Below are positions 26,042 through 33,820 of a stretch of DNA of 64,000 nt, piece by piece. Positions within the stretch are counted from its first letter, which is position 1. Each line of letters begins with the position of its first letter. The DNA lies in assembly GCF_034424175.1 (NCBI RefSeq), contig NZ_CP139986.1, positions 2,976,001 to 3,040,000 on the forward strand. Reading direction: 5' to 3'. This stretch comes from Kluyvera intermedia. GTDB taxonomy: Bacteria; Pseudomonadota; Gammaproteobacteria; Enterobacterales; Enterobacteriaceae. The notes beneath the pieces were generated by a model. The model was not told the DNA's origin and ran no database searches. It was given only the letters and a program-made list of their open reading frames with translations. The position numbers were made by a program, and so were the translations under genes.

Positions 26042-26674
26042 ATGTCACTGAACAGAGATAACATTGTCGATTGGCTATACCGCTGTGGCGACACCTTCAC
26101 CACCCAGTGCGATTTTCTGACGGGGCTCGACCGCGAAATCGGCGATGCCGATCACGGTCTCAACATGCACCGTGGTTTTAGCAAGGTGGTGGAAAAACTG
26201 CCCTCTATTGCTGACAAAGACATTGGTTTTATTTTAAAAAATACCGGTATGGTGCTGCTTTCCAACGTTGGCGGTGCCAGCGGTCCGTTATTTGGCACGT
26301 TCTTTATTCGCGCAGCCCAGGTCACCCAGGCACGCCAGAATCTGACGCTCGAAGAGCTATATTTAATGATCCGCGAAGGCGCTGACGGAGTGGTGAGCCG
26401 GGGCAAAGCTGAACGCGGAGACAAAACCATGTGCGATGTCTGGCTGCCGGTAGTGGATTCCCTGCGCCAGTCCAGCGAGCAAAATCTCTCGTTAACCACA
26501 GCACTGGACGCCGCCTGTGAGGTTGCGCAGCAGGCCGTCCAGTCCACCATCACCATGCAGGCGCGTAAAGGCCGTGCCAGCTATCTGGGAGAACGCAGTA
26601 TCGGTCATCAGGATCCTGGGGCCACCTCTGCACTGTTTATGATGCAAATGCTGGCAGCTTCGGCTCACGCGTAA
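26042..26674 (+). CDS. dhaL: DhaL, ADP-binding subunit of the PEP-dependent dihydroxyacetone kinase
   Basis: A 210-residue DAK2-fold protein. The Mg-ADP ligands Asp30, Asp35 and Asp37 are in 'LDREIGDADHG'. ADP stays bound as a cofactor and is rephosphorylated by DhaM. AAGGAG sits just before the ATG at 26042; the frame is open further upstream but that part overlaps dhaK and is not expected to be translated. The C-terminal 'GERSIGHQDPGATS' loop is intact. dhaM follows 16 bases later. Confidence 0.94.
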   Translation: MSLNRDNIVDWLYRCGDTFTTQCDFLTGLDREIGDADHGLNMHRGFSKVVEKLPSIADKDIGFILKNTGMVLLSNVGGASGPLFGTFFIRAAQVTQARQNLTLEELYLMIREGADGVVSRGKAERGDKTMCDVWLPVVDSLRQSSEQNLSLTTALDAACEVAQQAVQSTITMQARKGRASYLGERSIGHQDPGATSALFMMQMLAASAHA

Positions 26675-26690
26675 TAGGAAGGACAAGGCG

Positions 26691-28109
26691 ATGGTAAACC
26701 TGGTAATTGTGTCTCACAGCGCCCAACTGGGCCAAGGGGTCGGGGAGCTGGCCCGTCAGATGTTAAGAGGGGATGGCTGCCGACTCGCCATCGCCGCCGG
26801 TATCGACGACCCCGAAAATCCTATTGGAACCGACCCTATCAAGGTGATGGAGGCGATCATCTCCGTCGCGGATACCGATGCCATCCTCGTGTTGATGGAT
26901 ATCGGTAGCGCGCTGCTCAGCGCCGAAACCGCGCTCGATTTGCTGGATCCCGAGATTGCTGCCCGGGTTCATTTATGCCCGGCACCACTGGTGGAGGGGG
27001 CGCTGGCCGCGACGGTCAGTGCCGCCAGCGGTGCCGACATTCATAAAGTGATAAACGACGCCCAGTGTGCCCTTCAGGCCAAACGCGTGCAGCTCGGTTT
27101 TCCCGCCGAGACGGAATCAACGCCACTGCTCGCGCCAGTTGAAGATAGCTTCCAGGGACAGTCTGTGATTGTTGAAATTACCAATCCGAATGGCCTGCAC
27201 GTGCGCCCCGCAGCACGCCTGGTCGAGGGGTTATCCGGATTTAACGCCGACCTGCTGCTGGAAAAAGACGGTAAGTGCGTTAAACCTGACAGCATCAACC
27301 AGATAGCGCTGTTAAAAGTGCGCTGCCATGACAGGCTACGTCTGATTGCCAATGGCCCCGACGCTGCTGCTGCGCTGGCCGCTTTCCAGGCGCTGGCAGA
27401 GGATCGCTTTGGCGAACGCCCTGTCACAAGCGTACCGCCGACCAAAGGCCAATCGGCCCCCGCAGCCATTAGCGGTCAGGTGCTGCATTACCAGCCGAGC
27501 ATTTTTACCTTTGATCAGGCAGCAGAAGGTCTTCCACAAGCGGAGTTTCGCCGCGTGAAAATGGCGGTAAGTCATACCCTTGACGATCTGTTGGGCCTTG
27601 CCGCCCTGGCGGCAGAAAAATACTCAGAGGATATTGCCGCTATTTTCTTTGGTCAGCATACCCTGCTCGACGACCCGGAATTGCTAAACAGCGTCAATGA
27701 CCTCTTACTCCAGCAGCAATGCCGTGCAGAGTGGGCCTGGTCTCAAGTAATGAGCGAGCTTAGTCAGCAGTATCAGGCCCTGGACGACGACTATCTTCAG
27801 GCTCGTTATATTGATATCGAAGATATTCTGCACCGCACGCTGGGGCAGCTGGCTGACGCCCCTGATAGCGCACCCTGCTTGCAGCACCGGACTATCCTCA
27901 TCGCTGACAATATTTACCCGTCGGTAGTTTTGCAGCTAGACGCGGCAAAAACGGCCGCTATTTGTTTGCGCGGCGCAAGCCCGCTGGCGCATGGTGCCAT
28001 CATCGCAAAAGCCGCTGGAATCCCCTGGCTTTGCCAGCAGGGCAACGCCTTCGATGCCTACCGCGACGGTGACCCGCTAACATTAAGCAGTGCGGCAACC
28101 AAACCGTAA
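26691..28109 (+). CDS. dhaM: DhaM, multiphosphoryl PTS protein for dihydroxyacetone
   Basis: A 472-residue three-domain protein: an EIIA-type domain with His9 ('VSHSAQLGQG'), an HPr-like domain with a His near 170 ('NPNGLHVRPAAR'), and an N-terminal enzyme-I-like domain with a His near 430 ('SPLAHGAIIAKAAG'). It takes phosphate from EI/HPr and passes it to ADP on DhaL. The length equals E. coli DhaM. A 10-bp hairpin follows the stop, before the second kinase gene. Confidence 0.93.
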   Translation: MVNLVIVSHSAQLGQGVGELARQMLRGDGCRLAIAAGIDDPENPIGTDPIKVMEAIISVADTDAILVLMDIGSALLSAETALDLLDPEIAARVHLCPAPLVEGALAATVSAASGADIHKVINDAQCALQAKRVQLGFPAETESTPLLAPVEDSFQGQSVIVEITNPNGLHVRPAARLVEGLSGFNADLLLEKDGKCVKPDSINQIALLKVRCHDRLRLIANGPDAAAALAAFQALAEDRFGERPVTSVPPTKGQSAPAAISGQVLHYQPSIFTFDQAAEGLPQAEFRRVKMAVSHTLDDLLGLAALAAEKYSEDIAAIFFGQHTLLDDPELLNSVNDLLLQQQCRAEWAWSQVMSELSQQYQALDDDYLQARYIDIEDILHRTLGQLADAPDSAPCLQHRTILIADNIYPSVVLQLDAAKTAAICLRGASPLAHGAIIAKAAGIPWLCQQGNAFDAYRDGDPLTLSSAATKP

Positions 28110-28128
28110 TCACTCTTCGTACTCTTTC

Positions 28129-28154
28129 TGACACGCTGCTATACCAGCGTGTCA
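28129..28154. promoter_or_regulatory. intercistronic hairpin between dhaM and the ATP-type kinase
   Basis: TGACACGCTG (28129-28138) and CAGCGTGTCA (28145-28154) form a perfect 10-bp stem with a CTATAC loop. No T-run follows, so it is not a classical terminator. It may set the mRNA ratio or stability, or be a protein site. Confidence 0.45.
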
Positions 28155-28177
28155 TACCTCAAGCTCAGGAAACCGTT

Positions 28178-29827
28178 ATGTCGCAATTTTTCTACAATCA
28201 ACGTGAAAACCTCATTAATGACGCGATTGAAGGGGCGATTATTGCCAGCCCATGGAACAATCTCGCTCGTCTGGAAACCGATCCTGCCATCCGTATCGTG
28301 GTACGTCAGGATCTGGATAAATCCCGCGTGGCGGTGATTTCCGGCGGCGGCGCAGGCCACGAACCGGCCCACGTAGGCTTTGTCGGAAAAGGCATGTTAA
28401 CGGCGGCCGTCTGTGGCGATTTGTTTGCCTCCCCGAGCGTCGATGCCGTACTGACCGCGATTGTGGCGGTCACCGGCGAGGCGGGCTGTCTGCTCATCGT
28501 TAAAAACTATACGGGTGACCGACTGAACTTCGGCCTGGCGGCGGAAAAAGCACGTCGTATGGGCTACAAGGTCGAGATGGTCATTGTCGGCGACGATATT
28601 TCTCTGCCGGATAACAAACATCCACGAGGGATCGCTGGCACTATCCTTATTCACAAAGTCGCCGGGTATTTTGCCGAAAACGGCAGCAATCTGGATACCG
28701 TCTCCCGGGAGGCGAATTTAGCGATGGCCCGGGTATTCAGCCTTGGTGTGGCGCTTTCCAGCTGCCACCTTCCAGCCGATCCCGAGGACGGTGTCCGCCA
28801 TCACCCAGGTAAGGCCGAATTGGGGATGGGGATCCACGGAGAGCCCGGTGCCAACGTGGTGGATACGCAGAACAGTCGCGAGGTTGTTCGACTGATGGTG
28901 GAAAAAATCGCGGCGGCATTACCCGCTAGCGGACGCCTGATGCTGATGCTCAACAATCTGGGCGGGGTTTCGGTGACCGAAATGGCGATCCTCACCCACG
29001 AATTGGCCGCCAGCACGCTGGCTGCTCGCACCGATTGGCTCATAGGCCCTGCGCCGTTGGTCAGTGCGCTTGATATGAAAGGGTTTTCCATTACCGCGAT
29101 GGTGATGGAAGAGAGTATTGAAAAAGCGCTGCTGGCTGAGGTCAGAACCTCAGGCTGGCTACCGCCGGTGAGTCTGCGCTCGCCGCAAACGATGCCCTGC
29201 ACGCTTCAGAGCGCCCGCGTCGACTTTACGCCGTCTGAAAATACGCAGGTCCGCCAGATTGTGGAAACGGTGACCGCCACCTTGTCCGACCTCGAGAGCT
29301 GTCTTAACGCCCTCGATGCTAAAGTCGGCGATGGGGATACCGGTTCCACCTTTGCCGCCGGTGCGCGCGAGATTGATCGCCTGTTAAAGGAACATCAACT
29401 CCCGTTGGATCAACTGGAAACGCTATGCGGGTTAATTGGCGAGCGTTTAACGGTGGTGATGGGCGGCTCCAGTGGTGTGCTGATGTCGATTTTCTTCACC
29501 GCCGCCGGACAAGCGATTCATGACGGTAAGTCCATCGTCAGCGCCCTTCAGGCGGGGCTTGCGCAGATGAAATTTTACGGTGGAGCCGACCTGGGTGACC
29601 GTACCTTGATTGACGCCCTGCAACCGGCGCTGGACGCGCTGGCGCAAAATCCAGGTAATCTGGATGCCGCATACCGTGCAGCACAGGCCGGTGCGGATGC
29701 CACAAGCCTCGCGACCAAAGCCAATGCCGGTCGTGCATCGTATCTGAACAGTGACAGTCTGGCGGGGAATATGGATCCGGGAGCGCATGCAGTAGCGATG
29801 GTGTTTAAGGCACTGGCTGGCCAATAA
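28178..29827 (+). CDS. ATP-dependent dihydroxyacetone kinase (DAK1-DAK2 fusion)
   Basis: A 549-residue single-chain kinase: a DAK1 domain (1 to about 330, 'SGGGAGHEPAHVGF' and the substrate-binding His in 'GIHGEPGANV'), a short linker, and a DAK2 domain (about 355-549, Asp ligands in 'LDAKVGDGDTGSTFA', then 'GRASYLNSDSLAGNMDPGA'; core GNMDPGA). It is of the Citrobacter freundii ATP-dependent DhaK type, so this locus encodes both PEP- and ATP-driven phosphorylation of dihydroxyacetone. AGGA lies seven bases before the ATG. It ends directly before the tRNA terminator, which can also stop its own transcript. Confidence 0.9.
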   Translation: MSQFFYNQRENLINDAIEGAIIASPWNNLARLETDPAIRIVVRQDLDKSRVAVISGGGAGHEPAHVGFVGKGMLTAAVCGDLFASPSVDAVLTAIVAVTGEAGCLLIVKNYTGDRLNFGLAAEKARRMGYKVEMVIVGDDISLPDNKHPRGIAGTILIHKVAGYFAENGSNLDTVSREANLAMARVFSLGVALSSCHLPADPEDGVRHHPGKAELGMGIHGEPGANVVDTQNSREVVRLMVEKIAAALPASGRLMLMLNNLGGVSVTEMAILTHELAASTLAARTDWLIGPAPLVSALDMKGFSITAMVMEESIEKALLAEVRTSGWLPPVSLRSPQTMPCTLQSARVDFTPSENTQVRQIVETVTATLSDLESCLNALDAKVGDGDTGSTFAAGAREIDRLLKEHQLPLDQLETLCGLIGERLTVVMGGSSGVLMSIFFTAAGQAIHDGKSIVSALQAGLAQMKFYGGADLGDRTLIDALQPALDALAQNPGNLDAAYRAAQAGADATSLATKANAGRASYLNSDSLAGNMDPGAHAVAMVFKALAGQ

Positions 29828-29829
29828 CA

Positions 29830-29862
29830 AAAAAGGGGTTACCTTGCGGTAACCCCTTTTCT
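29830..29862. terminator. bidirectional terminator between the ATP-type kinase and first tRNA-Ser
   Basis: GGGGTTACC (29835-29843), loop TTGC, GGTAACCCC (29848-29856). T-rich runs flank both sides, so it can end the kinase mRNA and the minus-strand tRNA. Confidence 0.85.
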
Positions 29863-29868
29863 TTAATT

Positions 29869-29956
29869 TGGCGGAAGCGTAGAGATTCGAACTCTAGAAC
29901 CCTTTCGGGTCGCCGGTTTTCAAGACCGGTGCCTTCAACCGCTCGGCCACGCTTCC
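29869..29956 (-). tRNA. serT: tRNA-Ser (anticodon TGA), copy 1
   Basis: 88 nt, class II tRNA with long variable arm. Acceptor stem GGAAGCG/CGCTTCC, discriminator G and encoded CCA are present. The anticodon stem CCGGT-CTTGAAA-ACCGG carries TGA, which reads UCA. The promoter TTTACA-N17-TATAGT is at 29967-29995 (minus strand), with a GC-rich discriminator. Confidence 0.96.
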
Positions 29957-30197
29957 AATGCTGCGCACTATAAACATCCCAAACGGGCCTGTAAAGCACC
30001 AAAACGCGTTATTTGCGATGAAATTCACTTCTTACGTATCGCCTGGTTATTTCCTCTACAATTTTTGCTGCTGAAAACAAAAATAAGCGAGATGGCGGCG
30101 CAAAATGTGTTGCTTGATCGGAAATAGATCTTTGTCAGGGACGGCGCAAAAAAGGAGAGAGCACATTAAAACGATGGGTGTTATGCGGTATAAAAGC

Positions 30198-30231
30198 AAA
30201 AAGGGGTTACCTTTCGGTAACCCCTTTTCTT
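30198..30231. terminator. terminator of second tRNA-Ser
   Basis: GGGGTTACC (30203-30211), loop TTTC, GGTAACCCC (30216-30224), flanked by A- and T-rich runs; it differs from the copy-1 terminator by one loop base. Confidence 0.83.
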
Positions 30232-30235
30232 TATT

Positions 30236-30323
30236 TGGCGGAAGCGTAGAGATTCGAACTCTAGAACCCTTTCGGGTCGCCGGTTTTCAAGACCGGTGCC
30301 TTCAACCGCTCGGCCACGCTTCC
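30236..30323 (-). tRNA. serT: tRNA-Ser (anticodon TGA), copy 2
   Basis: 88 nt, identical to copy 1 by eye. Its own promoter TTTACA-N17-TATAGT lies at 30334-30362 (minus strand). The 5' flank is similar to but not identical with copy 1 (GAGGCGC against GCTGCGC), so the duplication is not brand new. This copy is nearest the yccA side, where E. coli has its single serT. Confidence 0.96.
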
Positions 30324-30468
30324 AATGAGGCGCACTATAAACATCCCAATAGGACCTGTAAAGTGCCAAAACGAACGACTGCCCAAAAAACGAGCAAAAC
30401 CGCGTTATTCGCCTGAAAAAACAACAAAATGACCGATTTTACTCGCCTCTAAGCAGTGCTCAGCGCAT

Positions 30469-32088
30469 TCAGTGTTTTTTGATAAACATATCTTTGGTGT
30501 AATAGTAGCCCAGACGGTCAGGGGTAAATCCCCCCACCCATGGTTTCACCAGGTGCGTACGCACGTAGTGATAGACCGGGATCGCCGGAACATCGCGCCC
30601 CAGGAGATCCTCCGCTTTCTGATAATCGCTGGCGCGCTGAGCCGAATCCTGCACTTTGGCAGCATCACGCAACGCACCGTCATAGTCCGGGTTGCTGTAC
30701 TTCGTGGTATTTTCGCTGTCGCCCGTGCGGAAGGTATTCAGGAACGTGGAGGCATCGTCATAGTCAGCAATCCAGGCATAGCGCACCACATCGAAATTAC
30801 CGGTATGCATCGCATCCAGCATGGTTTTCCACTCCTGGTTTTGCAATTTGGCTTCAACGCCAAGATTTTTCTTCCACATTGACGCGGCAGCAATGGCAAT
30901 ACGTTGATGCGACTCAGAGGTGTTATAGAGCAAGTTAAAAGCCAGCGGATGGCTTTCGCTGAATCCCGCTTCTGCCAGTAACTTCTTCGCCTCGGCAAGC
31001 CGTTTGTCGAGCGGCCATGACGCATAGTCAGGCCCATGCAGTTTCACCCCACCGATTTCCGGTTGGCTAAACACCCACGCCGGACTCTGCCCCTGTCCCA
31101 GTACTTTTTCAGCAATGATGTCTTTATCCAGCGCCATATTCAGCGCCCGACGCACGCGCACATCATTGAACGGCGCACGGGTGGTGTTGAATTCGTAGTA
31201 ATAGGTTGCCAATTGTGGAGAGACATTCACTTCAGAGCCCAGCGTCTTCTGCAATTGGCTGAATTGGTTTATCGGCAGCGTGTAGACAATGTCAACTTCA
31301 CCCGCCTTGTAGCGGTTTACATCCGAGGCTTCTGAACGAATCGGCAGATAGGTCACCTTATTAATGACGGTCTTCGCGTTATCCCAATAATGTGGGTTAC
31401 GCTCCGCCACAATGCGTTCGTTAACCACCCACTGCGACAGGCTATAGGCGCCACTGCCGACGAAATGTTCCGGTTTAACCCATTTATCACCATAGCGACC
31501 GATTAATACTTTATCGAGCGGCACCAGCGACGGGTGTGCGAGCATCGCGAGGAATGATGAGGTCGGCTGCGTCAGCGTGACTTCAAGCGTGGTATCGTCG
31601 AGGGCTTTTACCCCCAGCGTGTCGGGCGATTTTTTACCCTGCGCAATATCAGCGGCGTTCACCATATGCATATTGCCGGGATAACTTGCATACGGTGAAC
31701 CGGTCGCGGGGCTCACCAGCCGCTGCCAGCTCCAGACGATATCCTGCGCGGTAATGGCTGAGCCATCGCTCCAGACAATCCCCGGTCGTAAATGGAACGT
31801 CCAGACGGTGTTGTCTTTATTCTCCCAGGATTGTGCCAGCCGAGGTTCGATACTGCCGTCCCCTTTCACCGCCACCAGCCCATCAAACAAATCGCTGATA
31901 ATATTAAATTCAACGTCACTTTCTACTTTGTGCGGGTCAAGTGAAGCTGGCTCGTTACCATTACTGCGCACCAACTCCTGAGTAGCAGCAAGCGGTGTTC
32001 CTTCCGGGACGTTTGCGGCCTGTGCCGCCCCTGTTAGCCCCAATGCCAGTAAAGCTATCGTGATGCCATTATATTTTTGTATTTTCAT
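30469..32088 (-). CDS. OppA/MppA-like periplasmic peptide-binding protein
   Basis: A 539-residue ABC-type substrate-binding protein (SBP family 5) with a signal peptide ending 'GAAQAANVP', then family motifs 'RSNGNEPASLDPHKVE', 'YSWQRL'-like 'WSWQRLVSP', 'GAYSLSQW', and 'NTSESHQRIAIAAASMWKKNLG' (core NTSESHQ). It resembles MppA and OppA but differs enough to be a separate paralogue. I chose the ATG at 32088 because AAGG is eight bases upstream; earlier ATGs sit too close. No permease or ATPase genes are beside it, so it presumably uses the opp membrane proteins encoded elsewhere, as MppA does. Confidence 0.85.
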   Translation of the reverse strand: MKIQKYNGITIALLALGLTGAAQAANVPEGTPLAATQELVRSNGNEPASLDPHKVESDVEFNIISDLFDGLVAVKGDGSIEPRLAQSWENKDNTVWTFHLRPGIVWSDGSAITAQDIVWSWQRLVSPATGSPYASYPGNMHMVNAADIAQGKKSPDTLGVKALDDTTLEVTLTQPTSSFLAMLAHPSLVPLDKVLIGRYGDKWVKPEHFVGSGAYSLSQWVVNERIVAERNPHYWDNAKTVINKVTYLPIRSEASDVNRYKAGEVDIVYTLPINQFSQLQKTLGSEVNVSPQLATYYYEFNTTRAPFNDVRVRRALNMALDKDIIAEKVLGQGQSPAWVFSQPEIGGVKLHGPDYASWPLDKRLAEAKKLLAEAGFSESHPLAFNLLYNTSESHQRIAIAAASMWKKNLGVEAKLQNQEWKTMLDAMHTGNFDVVRYAWIADYDDASTFLNTFRTGDSENTTKYSNPDYDGALRDAAKVQDSAQRASDYQKAEDLLGRDVPAIPVYHYVRTHLVKPWVGGFTPDRLGYYYTKDMFIKKH

Positions 32089-32325
32089 TTCCATTGCCTT
32101 GTTGTTTTTACCCTTTTCACTTTCGGCATGCACATTGAATTACGCAAGTTCTTTCAATAACCTATAAGATATCGATCTCGCTATTTCTGGCGCTGTGGTG
32201 TGAATTTGTGACTTGCCCGTAATCCTCTGATTCGGCAGAGTAAAGATGGGTAAAACCATTTGGGAATAAAGAAGACTTTTTTTATGCTTAGCCATTAATA
32301 ACATCCGTCATAAAGAGAGTGACTC

Positions 32326-32985
32326 ATGGATCGCATAATTACTTCATCGCGTGACCGCTCATCGCTACTGAGCACCCACAAAGTCCTGCGTAATACCTAT
32401 TTCCTGCTGAGCCTGACGCTGGCGTTTTCCGCTATCACCGCCACGGCCAGCACCGTGTTGATGCTGCCATCTCCAGGGCTGATTCTGACCTTGGTCGGTA
32501 TGTATGGTCTGATGTTCCTGACCCATAAGACGGCGGATAAGCCTGTCGGTATTCTGTCTGCTTTCGCCTTCACCGGCTTCCTGGGCTACATTCTGGGGCC
32601 GATTCTGAATGCCTACCTGTCAGCGGGCATGGGCGATGTCATCGGTATGGCGCTGGGCGGTACGGCACTGGTGTTCTTTAGCTGCTCCGCCTACGTGTTA
32701 ACCACCCGTAAAGATATGTCCTTCCTCGGCGGTATGCTGATGGCAGGTATCGTGGTGGTGCTGATTGGTATGGTGGCTAACATCTTCCTGCAGCTACCGG
32801 CCCTGCATCTGGCTATCAGCGCGGTGTTTATCCTGATTTCTTCAGGTGCCATCCTGTATGAAACCAGCAACATTATCCGCGGTGGTGAAACCAACTACAT
32901 CCGCGCAACGGTGAGCCTGTACGTATCTCTGTACAACATCTTCGTTAGCCTGCTGAGCATCCTGGGCTTCGCAAGCCGCGACTAA
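32326..32985 (+). CDS. yccA: YccA, inner-membrane modulator of FtsH
   Basis: A 219-residue protein of the BAX-inhibitor-1 family with seven membrane helices, nearly identical in length and sequence pattern to E. coli YccA ('LILTLVGMYGLMFL', 'TRKDMSFLGGMLMAG', ending 'SILGFASRD'). In E. coli it is both a substrate and an inhibitor of the FtsH protease and protects jammed SecYEG. A terminator follows. Confidence 0.95.
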   Translation: MDRIITSSRDRSSLLSTHKVLRNTYFLLSLTLAFSAITATASTVLMLPSPGLILTLVGMYGLMFLTHKTADKPVGILSAFAFTGFLGYILGPILNAYLSAGMGDVIGMALGGTALVFFSCSAYVLTTRKDMSFLGGMLMAGIVVVLIGMVANIFLQLPALHLAISAVFILISSGAILYETSNIIRGGETNYIRATVSLYVSLYNIFVSLLSILGFASRD

Positions 32986-33006
32986 CCCGAAATCGCACAC
33001 ACCTTG

Positions 33007-33032
33007 AGGCCTCGCTTATGCGGGGCCTTTTT
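33007..33032 (+). terminator. terminator of yccA
   Basis: AGGCCTCGC (33007-33015), loop TTAT, GCGGGGCCT (33020-33028), then a T-run; one G-T pair in the stem. Confidence 0.8.
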
Positions 33033-33074
33033 ATTTGCTACACTTCCCGCCATCTGTATGTTGTGTGAAAAATT

Positions 33075-33404
33075 ATGCTTATCTACGAAAATACCGAAAT
33101 CGAGACGGATAACGACGGTTATCTCAAAGACTCCACGCTATGGAGTGAAGGTCTGGCAGTGGCCATTGCCGAAAAAGAAGGGATCACGTTAAGCCCGGAA
33201 CATTGGGAAGTGGTTCGTTTTGTGCACGAATTTTACCTGGAGTTCAACACCTCTCCCGCCATCCGTATGCTGGTAAAAGCGATGGCCAACACCTTTGGTG
33301 AAGAGAAAGGCAACAGCCGTTATCTGTATCGCCTGTTCCCGAAAGGCCCAGCCAAACAGGCCACAAAAATTGCCGGCCTGCCTAAACCGGTAAAGTGCAT
33401 TTAA
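33075..33404 (+). CDS. tusE: TusE, sulfur-relay protein for tRNA 2-thiolation
   Basis: A 109-residue DsrC-family protein with the conserved C-terminal Cys ('KPVKCI', the penultimate residue) that accepts persulfide sulfur from TusBCD and hands it to MnmA. 'SPEHWEVVRFVHEFYLEFNTSPAIRML' (core EHWEVVRFVHEFY) is the family core. Its stop overlaps the convergent yccX 3' end by four bases, an arrangement shared with E. coli. Confidence 0.94.
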   Translation: MLIYENTEIETDNDGYLKDSTLWSEGLAVAIAEKEGITLSPEHWEVVRFVHEFYLEFNTSPAIRMLVKAMANTFGEEKGNSRYLYRLFPKGPAKQATKIAGLPKPVKCI

Positions 33405-33679
33405 TAGCGAATACTGAAGTCGTTCCACGCTTTTTCGGGTTGATGAGGCTCGGCCAGAACTTTATCAATCCGGGCGCTCCTGGGCCCACCCGCTTTTAGC
33501 CACGCCAGCAGTTTCTCTACTGCCTCATCTTCGCCACAGGCCACCACTTCGACGCTACCGTCATCCAGATTCCGCGCATAGCCACGTATCCCTAGCCGTA
33601 GCGCTTCCTGCTGGGTAAAATAGCGAAAACCGACGCCCTGTACCTGACCGTAAACCCAACAGATTACACATTTATCCAC
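33401..33679 (-). CDS. yccX: acylphosphatase YccX
   Basis: A 92-residue acylphosphatase with the active-site loop 'GQVQGVGFRYF' (Arg) and the Asn of 'GYARNLDDGSVEVVA'. It hydrolyses acyl phosphates. The start is GTG at 33679, giving the E. coli length, with GGAG about seven bases upstream; an ATG further up would add eleven unsupported residues. Confidence 0.92.
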   Translation of the reverse strand: MDKCVICWVYGQVQGVGFRYFTQQEALRLGIRGYARNLDDGSVEVVACGEDEAVEKLLAWLKAGGPRSARIDKVLAEPHQPEKAWNDFSIRY

Positions 33680-33820
33680 GTTAACTCCTCGCAAACGCTG
33701 GTGATGAACCACCTGACTTTAGCGTCAATTGTCCTGACATTCTTCCGTCGTTCGTTGCATTTATGCAGGGAAGTCGGGAAAATGCAGCCTTTCCCATCAA
33801 AACAGCCAGATTATAAAATT

